From the IMG/VR virus record IMGVR_UViG_3300032322_001991, positions 1 through 59,932 of that record: DNA of 59,932 nt; one strand, 5' to 3'. This DNA comes from a virus. Shown one piece after another: positions 15,667 through 24,870 of this stretch (within the stretch, counting starts at the first letter, position 1; the number at the start of each line of letters is the position of its first letter). The position numbers were made by a program, and so were the translations under genes. The notes beneath the pieces are model-generated. The model was given only the letters and a program-made list of their open reading frames with translations, made no database searches and was not told the DNA's origin.

Positions 15667-17712
15667 ATGGTCCCCATCCGCACGTCGCCGGTACGATATG
15701 ACACGTTCCAGCTGGCTGGCGGCCTGGACCTGATCACGCCCACCCTGAGCCTGCCTCCGGGCGTGGCGAGGGACGCGCAGAACTTCGAGGTCAGCACGAC
15801 CGGGGGCTACAGCCGCATCTCCGGCTACGAGCGTTTCGACGGGCGCAAGAGCCCGAGCACGGCCTCGTTCACGATCATCACGCTGAGCTCCGTGGTCGGG
15901 GTGTCCGTGGGCAGCACGATCAAGAACCTGGCCAACACGATCAACGGCGTGGTCGCCGCGGTCGAGGGCAACAACGTCATCTACACGAAGGCCGTCGGCA
16001 CGTTCACGGTCAGCACGAGCGTGTACATCGGTGTGAGCCTGATCGGCACGGTCACGGCTGTCGGCGTGGCCCCGGCCAACTCGCTTGCGATTGCGACCTA
16101 CACCGCGGCCGCGTCGGACATCTACCGTGCGGACATCGCGGCTGTACCGGGCAGCGGCCCGATCCGCGGCGTCGCGTACCTCGGCAACACGGTCTACGCG
16201 TGGCGGAACAATGTCGGTGCCACGGCGATGGCGATCTACAAGTCGAGCGCCACCGGGTGGACCAGCGTCGCTCTGGGCTGGGAGCTGCCTTTTACTGGCG
16301 GCACCGGCACGGCGATCGTCGCCGGGGACACTGTCGTTGGTGCTACCAGCGGGGCGACGGGCGTGGTCGCGAGGGTCGTTCTGGAAAACGGCACGACCTG
16401 GAACGGAGGCTCTGGCAGGCTGGTCCTGTCGAGCACGACCGGGACCTTTTCCGCGGCGGAGCACCTGAACGTCACCACGAAGCGGGCCGACTGCGCTGGC
16501 GCTGCGACCGCAATCACCTTGCAGCCTGGCGGACGCGTGGAGACGGTCATTGCCAACATGGGCGGCGCTGGTGCAACCAACAGGCTCTACGGCGCCGACG
16601 GGGTGAACAGGGGCTTCGAGTTCGACGGCACGGTCTATGTGCCGATCAAGACGGGGATGGCTGTCGACACGCCCCTGCACGTCTCCGTCCACAAGAACTA
16701 CCTCTTCTTCAGCTTCGGGTCGTCGGTCCAGTACAGCGGCCTGGGCACGCCTTACGTGTGGTCGATCGTCCTCGGGGCCGGCGAGCTGGTGATGCCGGAG
16801 ACGGTCACTTGTTTCCAGTCAATGCCCGGAGACGAAACAACCGGGTCTCTCGCGATTTACGGAAAGAACAACACGTTCATCCTATACGGCACCGTCGCAT
16901 CCCAGTGGAACCTGGTGCAGTACGACAGGGGCACGGGCGCGGCCGCGTACACGGTTCAAACGGTCAGCGACGCATACGGGCTGGACGACAGAGGCGTGAT
17001 GTCTCTGCGCACCTCTCGTGCGTTCGGCAACTTCAACACCTCTGCTTTGACTCTGCAACTGCGCCCGTTCATCCAGAGCCACCGCGGCCAGGCGACGGCC
17101 AGCGGTGTCAGCCGGGAGAAGAGCCAGTACCGGGTGTTCTATGGCGACGGTTTCGGCTTGTACGTGACGATCGCCAACGGCCGCCTGCTGGGATCGATGC
17201 CTGTCTACTTCCCGAACGCTGTCGAGTGCTGGTGCGAGGGCGAGTCGTCGGCCGGCTCGGAGGTGAGCTTCTTCGGGTCGGACAATGGCTACGTCTACCA
17301 GATGGAGACCGGCCCAGACTTCGACGGCGCTGCGATCAGCGCGTACCTGCGGCTCAACTACGCGTCAGAGGGCAACGCTCGTGTGCTGAAGAGGTACCGC
17401 AGGGCGTCCCTGGAGATCACCGGCAGCGGGTACGCCGCTTTCGACTTCGGCTACTCGCTCGGGTACGGGTCGTCTGCGATCGACCAGCCGCCGGAGACTT
17501 CGTATGCGGTCCCGTTCTCGGGGTCGTTCTGGGACTCTTTCGTGTGGGACGCGTTCATCTGGGACGGGCAAACGCTGTTCCCTGCTGAGACACAGGTCGA
17601 CGGGACGGCGGAGAACATCGCCATGATCGTCAACACGAACAGCAGGCTCAACCAGCCGTTCACTATCAACAGCATCACGCTGCACTATTCGCCTCGTCGA
17701 GGAATCCGGTAA
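15667..17712 (+). CDS. tail nozzle / DNA stabilization protein, P22 gp10-like
   Basis: Encodes 681 residues. The N-terminus FQLAGGLDLITPTLSLPPGVARDAQNFE is characteristic of podovirus tail-tube or nozzle proteins that plug the portal and keep DNA inside. The body has repeated blades with GGY or GTG turns, consistent with a beta-propeller. FRVGRV-type Trp/Phe-rich strands occur near the end (FWDSFVWDAFIWDG). The start is ATG, one base after the adaptor stop. Confidence 0.75.
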   Translation: MVPIRTSPVRYDTFQLAGGLDLITPTLSLPPGVARDAQNFEVSTTGGYSRISGYERFDGRKSPSTASFTIITLSSVVGVSVGSTIKNLANTINGVVAAVEGNNVIYTKAVGTFTVSTSVYIGVSLIGTVTAVGVAPANSLAIATYTAAASDIYRADIAAVPGSGPIRGVAYLGNTVYAWRNNVGATAMAIYKSSATGWTSVALGWELPFTGGTGTAIVAGDTVVGATSGATGVVARVVLENGTTWNGGSGRLVLSSTTGTFSAAEHLNVTTKRADCAGAATAITLQPGGRVETVIANMGGAGATNRLYGADGVNRGFEFDGTVYVPIKTGMAVDTPLHVSVHKNYLFFSFGSSVQYSGLGTPYVWSIVLGAGELVMPETVTCFQSMPGDETTGSLAIYGKNNTFILYGTVASQWNLVQYDRGTGAAAYTVQTVSDAYGLDDRGVMSLRTSRAFGNFNTSALTLQLRPFIQSHRGQATASGVSREKSQYRVFYGDGFGLYVTIANGRLLGSMPVYFPNAVECWCEGESSAGSEVSFFGSDNGYVYQMETGPDFDGAAISAYLRLNYASEGNARVLKRYRRASLEITGSGYAAFDFGYSLGYGSSAIDQPPETSYAVPFSGSFWDSFVWDAFIWDGQTLFPAETQVDGTAENIAMIVNTNSRLNQPFTINSITLHYSPRRGIR

Positions 17713-20120
17713 TGGCAAATCCGTACTACACCCCGACTGGTTACCCCGCGACCGGAGCCTCCGGGTCGTCCGCTTCGATGCGCTCGGAGCTGGCGTTGGT
17801 GGAGGACGGTTTCGACCTGTTGCCCACACTCTCCGGCAACGGCGGGAAGCACGTGACGATCAACGCTGGTGGAACGGCGTTGGTGGCTTCGGGGGTTGTT
17901 TCGGAGTCCGGGTCTACCTTGACCGTCGCGGGCAACCTTTCGGTAACGGGCACCACGAGTTTGACGTCGCCCCTACCCGCAGCCTCGGGCGGCACGGGTC
18001 AGTCTTCGTACACGGCGGGGGATCTGCTGTATGCGACGGGCGCGACGGCGCTGAGCAAGCTGGGAGTGGGCACGGCTGATCAGGTACTGACTTCGTCTGG
18101 TACTGCGCCGCAGTGGAGTTCGGGTCTGACGCTGACGACGCTGACGGCGTCGGGTACGGTGTCTTTCACGGGCGGCACGGTCACGCTGGGCAGCTCCACG
18201 GGTGCCTCGACGCTGGGTCTGGGGACCGGCGCCACGTTGTCCGGTCAGACGAAGACCATCAACATCGGCACCGCTGGCGTCAGCGGCAGCACGACCAACA
18301 TCAACATCGGCTCCGCGGTGTCGGGGTCTACGACGAGCATCATCTTCAACTCGGGCGGCGCCGAGGCTGGGCGGTTCAGTGGGGGCAACCTCGGCGTTGG
18401 TACCTCCTCTCCCGCTCAGCTCATCGACGCCGTTCGGTCGCATAACGCAGGCACGAGCGTCACCGTCCGCAATGCGAACACCGGGGCTTCAGCCAACGCG
18501 CAGTTCATTGCCAACGCGGACACGACTGTGGGCCGCTTCTCGGTATATTCCTCCGGTGCGGGGGCGCTTGCCAACCTCGTCGCCATCGAGCAGTCGACCA
18601 ACAACCCGATTGTTTTCTACCTGAACAGCACGGAGCGGGTTCGGATCACCGGAAGCGGTGATGTTGGTATTGGGACGAACGCTCCAAGCCAAAAACTTGA
18701 CGTCAACGGTTCTGTTCAGCTTCAGGCCACAGGCACTCTTTATCTTAACAACGTCGACAACACCAACCAATACTACTTCCAAAACATTGGCGGAAGTGGT
18801 GCGAACAACGCCGTATTGACGTTGTCCAGAACGAATGCTGGCGAGACGCTTCGGGTTGACGCGTCCGGCAACCTCGGGATTGGGACGAACAATCCCGCAA
18901 CACGTCTTGACCTCGGGGGCGGCTCACTGACCCTCGCTGGTAGTACCGCTGCTAACGCACGCATCAATCTATACCGCGCCTCGGCCAGTGATCTTGCCGC
19001 AATCGGAACTGAAAGTGGCGGCGGCATTACGTTCACGACGGGCACCAGCGCCCCGGCCGAACGCGTCCGGATCGACTCCAGCGGCAACCTCGGGGTTGGT
19101 ACCCTCGGCTTCACCGCCCGCGGCAACCTCGACATCAGCACTGGTAACCTCACCACCGCGCAGACGCGCAACCTTCACTTCGGCTATTCCGCTGCGGACT
19201 ACTACGGCTGGCGGATTTCCAATACCAACACGCCGACAGTCACGGCAGCCGGTACGTTGTCCTTCCAGCGCGGCACGCTTTCCGCCTGGGTCGATGCGGT
19301 GACGTTGGATGACAACGGCAACCTCCTTGTCGGGACCACCACGGCCAATGGCCGCCTGAGCGTCACTGCTGCAGCTTCGCAGTTATATGGTGACTTTGAC
19401 GCGCCGACTAACGGATTTGCTTATTTTCGTTACCGCGTTAACGGTAGCGTTCTTGGCTATATAGGCCAAGCCAGCGGCATTGTTACTGCAGGCAACACAA
19501 CTGATTTTTCTCTTCGTGCAGAGCAAGTTTTTTCGATTTCTACTGGTGGCGCCACCGAACGCGCCCGGATCGACTCCAGCGGCAACGTCTTCATCAACAC
19601 CACCACGACTTCTCAAGGCGGCAGCCCGAAGCTGGTGGTCAACGGCGGAGCAGGGCAAGCTATTGAAGCCCGTGTAACCGATGCCGGTTTCTACCCATTA
19701 ATTTGCGGCAACACTGCAACTTCTGGCGACAATCAGTTCATATTTTTTGGCACCGAAGCAGGCGGCACCACCGCTCGCGGCTCCATCTCCTACAACCGCT
19801 CCGGTGGTTTGACCGCGTACAACACCACCTCGGACTACCGTGCCAAGGACATCCTGGGCCCCGTTGCCGACCCCGGCGATGTCATCGACTCGTTGAAGGT
19901 CTACACGGGCAAGATGAAGGGCGCCACGGTCGAGCGCCCGATGCTGGTGGCTCACGAGACCCAGGCTGTTGCTCCCTACGCGGTCACGGGTGAGAAGGAC
20001 GCCGTCAACGAAGACGGCACGCCGAAGTTCCAGCAGATGGACGTGTCTTCCCTGGTGCCGCTGCTGATTGCCGAGATCCAAACCCTGCGCGCCCGCGTGG
20101 CCGCTCTGGAGGCCCAATGA
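17712..20120 (+). CDS. tail fibre or spike with C-terminal S74 chaperone domain
   Basis: The 802-residue trimeric host-binding protein has a short N-terminal virion-binding part. It then carries many repeats ending in ERVRIDSSGNLGVGT (near residues 455, 615 and others) as in fibre shafts. The C-terminus has TTSDYRAKDILGPV, VDSLKVYTGKMKG, HETQAV and a final coiled coil LRARVAALEAQ. That C-terminus is the S74 intramolecular chaperone, which assembles the trimer and then cleaves itself off. Short A/T-rich patches (near 18700-18800, 19390-19550 and 19690-19760) point to past recombination. Its stop overlaps the next start. Confidence 0.85.
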   Translation: MANPYYTPTGYPATGASGSSASMRSELALVEDGFDLLPTLSGNGGKHVTINAGGTALVASGVVSESGSTLTVAGNLSVTGTTSLTSPLPAASGGTGQSSYTAGDLLYATGATALSKLGVGTADQVLTSSGTAPQWSSGLTLTTLTASGTVSFTGGTVTLGSSTGASTLGLGTGATLSGQTKTINIGTAGVSGSTTNINIGSAVSGSTTSIIFNSGGAEAGRFSGGNLGVGTSSPAQLIDAVRSHNAGTSVTVRNANTGASANAQFIANADTTVGRFSVYSSGAGALANLVAIEQSTNNPIVFYLNSTERVRITGSGDVGIGTNAPSQKLDVNGSVQLQATGTLYLNNVDNTNQYYFQNIGGSGANNAVLTLSRTNAGETLRVDASGNLGIGTNNPATRLDLGGGSLTLAGSTAANARINLYRASASDLAAIGTESGGGITFTTGTSAPAERVRIDSSGNLGVGTLGFTARGNLDISTGNLTTAQTRNLHFGYSAADYYGWRISNTNTPTVTAAGTLSFQRGTLSAWVDAVTLDDNGNLLVGTTTANGRLSVTAAASQLYGDFDAPTNGFAYFRYRVNGSVLGYIGQASGIVTAGNTTDFSLRAEQVFSISTGGATERARIDSSGNVFINTTTTSQGGSPKLVVNGGAGQAIEARVTDAGFYPLICGNTATSGDNQFIFFGTEAGGTTARGSISYNRSGGLTAYNTTSDYRAKDILGPVADPGDVIDSLKVYTGKMKGATVERPMLVAHETQAVAPYAVTGEKDAVNEDGTPKFQQMDVSSLVPLLIAEIQTLRARVAALEAQ

Positions 20121-20371
20121 TCGACAAGGACAAGCTATTCCACGCCGCCGCTGGTGCGGTCACGGTCATCGGTGCGTTCGTCGCGATCATGCTCTACAGC
20201 GCCTTCGGCTGGGGCCCTGCCTTTGCCTTCGCCAGCACCGCGGTGGGCATCGGCTATGAGGTGGTTCAGGGCCTGCGCAACGAAGGCGATCCCGACCCTG
20301 TCGACGCTGCATTCACCGCAGCCCCTGGCTGGCTGGCCTGGGCCCTGATCGAACTCACGAGGGTCGCATGA
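20117..20371 (+). CDS. small membrane protein, holin-like candidate
   Basis: Encodes 84 residues, with its ATG overlapping the fibre stop. Two or three hydrophobic segments (about residues 8-28, 33-50 and 66-80) are joined by short loops. An FHAAAGAVTVIGAF start resembles small integral proteins next to phage lysis genes. It could be a holin, or an unrelated membrane protein; the better holin candidate is at 21792-21983. Confidence 0.55.
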   Translation: MIDKDKLFHAAAGAVTVIGAFVAIMLYSAFGWGPAFAFASTAVGIGYEVVQGLRNEGDPDPVDAAFTAAPGWLAWALIELTRVA

Positions 20372-20727
20372 TCGGCGAATTCATCGCCCTGCTCTTCCTC
20401 AGCCGTGAGGTGGCCCACCGGGCCCACCTGGCCACGACGAGCTATTCGCAGCACATGGCCCTGGGCGCCTTCTACGAGGGCATCGTGCCCTTGGTCGACA
20501 CGCTGGCCGAGGCATACCAGGGCCGCAACGGACTCATCGACGACATCCCCATTCTCGATCGCGAGTCTCCGGCGGACATCCTCGACACCCTCACCGCGCA
20601 CCTGGCGTGGGTCGAGGCGAACAGGTACGAGGCGGCCCCCAAGGAAGACAGCACGCTGCAGAACATCATCGACGAGATCATCTCTCTGTACCTGTCGACG
20701 TTTTACAAATTGAAGAACCTGAAGTGA
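20368..20727 (+). CDS. helical protein, DUF5856-like (ferritin-like fold)
   Basis: Encodes 119 residues, helical throughout. The pattern AHLATTSYSQHMALGAFYEG, DTLAEAYQGRNG and LYLSTFYKLKNL matches, as far as I recall, a DUF5856-type phage protein with a Dps/ferritin-like four-helix layout. A catalytic role is not known. It starts inside the previous stop (ATGA) and belongs to the lysis segment by position only. Confidence 0.6.
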   Translation: MIGEFIALLFLSREVAHRAHLATTSYSQHMALGAFYEGIVPLVDTLAEAYQGRNGLIDDIPILDRESPADILDTLTAHLAWVEANRYEAAPKEDSTLQNIIDEIISLYLSTFYKLKNLK

Positions 20728-20731
20728 GGAC

Positions 20732-21019
20732 ATGATGCCCGCGGACTTCGCCGACACCGGATCTCAGCGACGCAAGCTGACCTTCGACCCGACGATCAAC
20801 CTCGGGCACATCCTCACCGCGGCCGCAATGCTGGCCAGCGGAATCGCAGCGTACAACACGCTCGACAAGCGCGTGGCCGTGATCGAGGTCCAGCACACCG
20901 CGGCCAAGGAGCACCAGGCGCTGAAAGACTCATCCCAGGACCTGATGCTGCGCGAGTCCGTGCTGAGGATCCAGGAAACCCTGACCCGGCTCGACCAGGA
21001 GCGGAGGAACAGCAAATGA
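20732..21019 (+). CDS. membrane-anchored coiled-coil protein before endolysin
   Basis: Encodes 95 residues. A hydrophobic helix at about residues 25-43 is followed by a charged coiled coil to the end. A second ATG one codon later is equally possible. Its stop overlaps the endolysin start. Proteins of this layout often occur beside endolysins as holin, antiholin or accessory spanin. The precise role cannot be assigned from sequence. Confidence 0.6.
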   Translation: MMPADFADTGSQRRKLTFDPTINLGHILTAAAMLASGIAAYNTLDKRVAVIEVQHTAAKEHQALKDSSQDLMLRESVLRIQETLTRLDQERRNSK

Positions 21020-21792
21020 TGCACCCGATCATCGAAGAGGCCCGCCCGGCGCTGGTCAAGCTCCTCAAGCGTGAGGAGGGGCTTCGCCTCAAGCCGTACC
21101 TTTGCAGCGCTGGCGTGCCCACGATCGGTGTCGGCGCAACGACCTACCCTGACGGCACGCCCGTCCGGCTGAGTGACCCGCCGATCACCGAGAAGATGGC
21201 CATGCAGATGCTGGCCGTCGAGGCCGACCGGTACATGCAGTCGGCCCTGGAGGTGTGCAAGGTATGGCCGACCGTCAACCAGCTCTGCGCGATGGCGAGC
21301 CTGGCGTACAACATCGGCGTGGCCGGGTTCAAAAGTTCGAGCGTCGCTCGCCTGCACAACCGTGGCGACCACGAAGGCGCCGCTCGCGCATTCAACCTGT
21401 GGAACCAGGCCACGGTCAAAGGGCGTCGTCAGGTTCTTCCGGGTCTCGTCGCGCGTCGGGCGCGTGAGGCTGCCCTCTACCTGACCCCTTCCGACGACGA
21501 GCAGGTCGCCCCCGTTCCGCAGGCGGTGGCCTCTGAGTCGAGACTGGCCGCGTCCCCGATCGCAGCCAGCGGAGCCTCGGTCACGATCGGCGGCACCGCT
21601 CTCGGTTTCGCACCCGCACTGGACGGCCTGCAGCAGGCCTCGCAGGCGGTGGACACGAGCACCGGCATGCTGGCCAAGATCAAGGACACGACGATGATGC
21701 ACCCGTCGGTGATCCTCGGCGTTCTCCTGGTGATCGCTGGCGCGGTCATCGTCTGGCAGCGCTACAAGCAGCGCTCTGGCGGGTGGGCGTGA
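21016..21792 (+). CDS. endolysin, GH24 lysozyme with C-terminal membrane segment
   Basis: The 258-residue muramidase cuts the glycan backbone of peptidoglycan. Glu21, Cys30 and Thr36 match the spacing of the Glu-Asp-Thr triad of T4-type lysozymes (9 and 6 residues apart), with Cys in the middle place as in some phage members. PTIGVGATTYPDG and NQLCAMASLAYNIGVAGFKSSS follow. After residue 155 comes a Pro/Ala/Ser linker and a hydrophobic helix at about 229-248 ending in WQRYKQR. The tail anchor is unusual for this family. GGAGG lies eight bases before the ATG. Confidence 0.85.
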   Translation: MMHPIIEEARPALVKLLKREEGLRLKPYLCSAGVPTIGVGATTYPDGTPVRLSDPPITEKMAMQMLAVEADRYMQSALEVCKVWPTVNQLCAMASLAYNIGVAGFKSSSVARLHNRGDHEGAARAFNLWNQATVKGRRQVLPGLVARRAREAALYLTPSDDEQVAPVPQAVASESRLAASPIAASGASVTIGGTALGFAPALDGLQQASQAVDTSTGMLAKIKDTTMMHPSVILGVLLVIAGAVIVWQRYKQRSGGWA

Positions 21793-21983
21793 TGGAAGAG
21801 CGCCGATACGCGAGCAGGAAGTTCCTGATCGCAGTCGTCCTGGTCGCGGCCACGATGGCTCTTTTCGTCTTGGGCCGTATCGACGCCGTGCTGTGGGCTG
21901 ACGTGACCAAGTGGATCGTCGGTCTTTACTACGCTGGCAATGTCGGAACGTGGCTGACTGAAGCCATCCGGAGCAAGAATTGA
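21792..21983 (+). CDS. putative holin
   Basis: Encodes 63 residues, with the start overlapping the endolysin stop (TGATG). A basic N-terminus is followed by a hydrophobic helix (about residues 10-28), then a second amphipathic or membrane helix (about 36-54), ending in RSKN. Size, topology and location between endolysin and Rz fit a class II-like holin, which forms the hole that triggers lysis. No sequence signature separates it from other small membrane proteins. Confidence 0.65.
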   Translation: MEERRYASRKFLIAVVLVAATMALFVLGRIDAVLWADVTKWIVGLYYAGNVGTWLTEAIRSKN

Positions 21984-22345
21984 TACCCGCAGCAGCCCTG
22001 CCGTATTTCTTCGCCGCGGCTCTTGTTGCGGCGGGGATGGCGTACGTGCAGGGCCGAAGGGATGGCCGCGAGCTGGAGACCGCACGTGCAGCACGTGAGC
22101 ACCAGATCGCGGTCATGGCCGTGGACAAGGCTTCGAGCGCTGCCGCGGCCGCGATCAGAGAGATCAAGGTCACCAACACCACCATCAAGCAGAGGGTCGA
22201 GCGTGAGATTCAAACTCGTGTTGAGTACCGCGACTGCCGCCATGCTCCTGGGGTGCTCGACGACATCAACGAAACCCTCACCGGCAAACGGCCCAAGCCC
22301 CCTGGTGGTGGCGTCGTGCCCTCCGCTAACTCCGCTGGACGATGA
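21980..22345 (+). CDS. Rz: i-spanin, Rz-like
   Basis: The 121-residue inner-membrane spanin subunit has an N-terminal transmembrane helix at about residues 5-22, then a long charged coiled coil crossing the periplasm, ending in a Pro/Gly-rich tail. A second gene encoding the lipoprotein partner begins inside it in another frame. With that partner it would fuse the inner and outer membranes at the end of lysis. Starts by ATGA overlap with the holin candidate. Confidence 0.8.
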   Translation: MIPAAALPYFFAAALVAAGMAYVQGRRDGRELETARAAREHQIAVMAVDKASSAAAAAIREIKVTNTTIKQRVEREIQTRVEYRDCRHAPGVLDDINETLTGKRPKPPGGGVVPSANSAGR

Positions 22346-22430
22346 CACTTTCGGGGCCACCACGCGCAAGCTGATCGAGGTGGCGGGAATCTACAGGGAG
22401 TGCAGGGCTGCGATCGGATTGAAGGACTGA
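22203..22430 (+). CDS. Rz1: o-spanin, Rz1-like lipoprotein overlapping Rz
   Basis: Encodes 75 residues from a GTG at 22203, with GAGGG six bases upstream. A basic start and hydrophobic stretch end in the lipobox LLGC (Cys at about residue 18), followed by a Pro/Ser-rich mature part. The first half overlaps Rz in a different frame, which is the classical Rz/Rz1 arrangement. A longer open frame starting at 22023 is not the real start, because it would hide the signal peptide. Confidence 0.75.
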   Translation: MRFKLVLSTATAAMLLGCSTTSTKPSPANGPSPLVVASCPPLTPLDDDTFGATTRKLIEVAGIYRECRAAIGLKD

Positions 22431-22431
22431 A

Positions 22432-24858
22432 ATGGCAACGACGAACCCGTTCAACATCAAACCGACTTCGGCCCCCAGCGGGGGGATCCTGACGTCTGCC
22501 ATGCAGAACGTGAGCGCACCGAACACGACCGGCTCGGTGGCTCAGGTCAACACGGGCGCGTTCAACCCGTTTGCCCCGACCGCGGGTTCGATGACTGCCT
22601 CCGGGTACGGCGCCACGGGGGCGAACGCGACCGGCTACGGCGCGACCTCCGCCGGCTCGCAGGGGTACAACGCCGCGGCCCAGAGCGCGACCGGTTACGG
22701 CACGAGGGACGCCGGGGCTCAGGGCTACAACGCGGCCAGCACCTACGGGACTGGCTATGGCGCCTCGACCGCCGGCTCGCAGGGCTACGGCGCGTCCAAC
22801 GCCGGCTCGCAGGGCTACGGCGCGGCCACTACCGGGGCTCAGGGCTACGGCGCGGCAGGGGTCGGCTCGCAGGGGTACAACGCTGCGGCCGCCGGCTCGC
22901 AGGGGTACCGGGCCGTGGACGCGGCCTCGCGCGGGTTCGACGCCGTCAACCAGCGATTCCAGGGCTACAACGCCGACGACGCGGCCTCGCGTGGCTACGA
23001 CGCTACGGGGATGTCCGCGACCAACTGGAACCTGAACCCGCAGCAGACTGTCGCCGGTCAAGCGCGTGGTCTTCTGGACAGCAGCAACCCGCTCCTTCAG
23101 CGTGCCCAGGCTCTCGGTCTGGAGCAGGCCGCCTCTCGTGGTCTCCTGAACAGCAGCATGGCTGCCCAGCTCGGGACCAACGCAATGCTCGACCGGGCTC
23201 TGCAGATCGCTGGCGCGGACGCGCAAGCCAACCTTGCCTCGGGTCAGTTCAACGCACAGGCGGCCAATGCCGCAGCCGCAGCGAACCAGGCCGCAGCGAA
23301 CCAGGCGGCTCAGTTCGGAGCCGGTGCGTTCAACCAGGCCGCTCTCGCCAATGCTGCCGCACGCAACCAGGCCGCTCAGTTCGGTGCTGGGGCAGCGAAT
23401 GCCGCATTCTCCGCGGACGCCGCAGCCGCCAACCGGGCCGCCGAGTTCGGTGCGGGCGCGTTCAACCAGGCCGCGCTGGCCAACGCTGCAGCGCAGAACC
23501 GCGCGGGCGAGTTCAGCTCCGCGGCTGTCAACGCTGCCGCCCTGCAGAATGCCCAGCTGGCCTCGCGCGCGAGCGAGTTCGGCGCGGGTGCGGCCAACAC
23601 CGCGGCGCTGTCGACTCAGGCTGCGCTGAACCGCGCTTCGGAGTTCGGTGCCGCCGCTCAGAACCAGGCCCTCTTGTCCAACCAGGCCGCGTTCAACCAG
23701 GCTTCGCAGTTCGGCGCGAACGCAGCCAACACCGCCGCACTGGCCAACGCCGCTGCGCAGAACCAGGCTGCTCAGTTCGGTGCTGCGTCCGCCAACACTG
23801 CGGCCCTGACCAACCGCGACGCGCTCAACCAGGCGGCGCAGTTCGGGGCTTCCGCGCAGAACCAGGCCCTCCTGCAGAACGCGCAGCTGGCTTCGCGGGC
23901 GGGCGAGTTCGGCGCCGCGGCGCAGAACCAGGCCGCGCTGGCGAACGCTGCCGCGGCCAACGAGGCGGCTCAGTTCGGCGCAGCCGCGCAGAACCAGGCC
24001 GCGGCCGCGAACGCTGCCGCGCTGAATCGCGCTGGCGAGTTCGGTGCGGGGGCAGCCAACACCGCCGCGCTGGCCAACGCAGCGGCGATGAATCAGGCCG
24101 GTCAGTTCGGTGCTGCAGCCCAGAACCAGGTCGCCCTCGCGAACCAGGCCGCGTTCAACCAGGCCGCGCAGTTCGGTGCTGCCGCTCAGAATGCAGCTGC
24201 CTCGCAGAACGCCCAGGCTCAGAACGCTCTCCAGCAGCAGCAATACGGTCTGCTGGCGAACGCGATGTCTCAGAACGCACAGGCTCAGAACCAGGCCGTG
24301 TCTCAAACTGCGCAGATGATGATGCAGGCCGGGCTGGCCAATCAAAGCCAGGCTTTTCAGGCCGCGTCGATGCAGTACGACGCCGCGTTCAAGGCTTCGA
24401 TGGCCGACGCTGACGCGAACAACCGGATGGCCCTGACCCAGCTCGACGGTCAGATCAAGAACGGTCTGGCCAACATCGAGGCCCAGTTCAAGACCCAGAT
24501 GCAGGCGAGCCAGTCGGCCTCGACGATGTACGCGCAGACGATCCAGGCGCTGGGCCAGATCATGAACAACAAGGACCTCGACGCTGGCGCACGCAACAAC
24601 ATGGTCAACCAGCAGATGTCCGTCCTCGCCAACGGCCTCGCGCTGCAGGGCTCGATCAGCAACATCTCTGGGCTGGACAGTTACATCCAGGACATCCGCA
24701 ACACGTTCGGTCAGGCAGGCCCTGCACCCGCCCCTGCGCCATCTCCCGGAGCTCCCGCGCCCGGGTCGCCCGGGTCACCCGGGTCGCCCGCTCCCGCGCC
24801 CGGAGGCGGCTACAACTACAACACGGGCGGGTACGACTACTACTTCCCGGAACGGTAA
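22432..24858 (+). CDS. repeat-rich putative internal virion protein
   Basis: Encodes 808 residues. Residues about 55-200 repeat GYGA-x-x-AGSQ-like units. Residues about 270-610 hold some 14 copies of a 22-residue unit of the form (Q/E)FGA-x-A-x-N-x-AAL-x-N-x-AA-x-N-x-A. The C-terminus has an Ala/Gln helix and then a Pro/Gly/Ser tail. The DNA is repetitive too (66-base unit). No catalytic motif is present. Its position between lysis and ejection-type proteins suggests a flexible internal or ejected protein. Copy number could vary between strains or be misassembled. Confidence 0.65.
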   Translation: MATTNPFNIKPTSAPSGGILTSAMQNVSAPNTTGSVAQVNTGAFNPFAPTAGSMTASGYGATGANATGYGATSAGSQGYNAAAQSATGYGTRDAGAQGYNAASTYGTGYGASTAGSQGYGASNAGSQGYGAATTGAQGYGAAGVGSQGYNAAAAGSQGYRAVDAASRGFDAVNQRFQGYNADDAASRGYDATGMSATNWNLNPQQTVAGQARGLLDSSNPLLQRAQALGLEQAASRGLLNSSMAAQLGTNAMLDRALQIAGADAQANLASGQFNAQAANAAAAANQAAANQAAQFGAGAFNQAALANAAARNQAAQFGAGAANAAFSADAAAANRAAEFGAGAFNQAALANAAAQNRAGEFSSAAVNAAALQNAQLASRASEFGAGAANTAALSTQAALNRASEFGAAAQNQALLSNQAAFNQASQFGANAANTAALANAAAQNQAAQFGAASANTAALTNRDALNQAAQFGASAQNQALLQNAQLASRAGEFGAAAQNQAALANAAAANEAAQFGAAAQNQAAAANAAALNRAGEFGAGAANTAALANAAAMNQAGQFGAAAQNQVALANQAAFNQAAQFGAAAQNAAASQNAQAQNALQQQQYGLLANAMSQNAQAQNQAVSQTAQMMMQAGLANQSQAFQAASMQYDAAFKASMADADANNRMALTQLDGQIKNGLANIEAQFKTQMQASQSASTMYAQTIQALGQIMNNKDLDAGARNNMVNQQMSVLANGLALQGSISNISGLDSYIQDIRNTFGQAGPAPAPAPSPGAPAPGSPGSPGSPAPAPGGGYNYNTGGYDYYFPER

Positions 24859-24870
24859 GGTATCCGAAAC

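Noticed and set aside
22210-24345. 711-codon minus-strand frame with internal repeats
   Set aside because: The repeats are the reverse of the 66-base and GYGA repeats of the plus-strand gene; no domain or ribosome site supports it.
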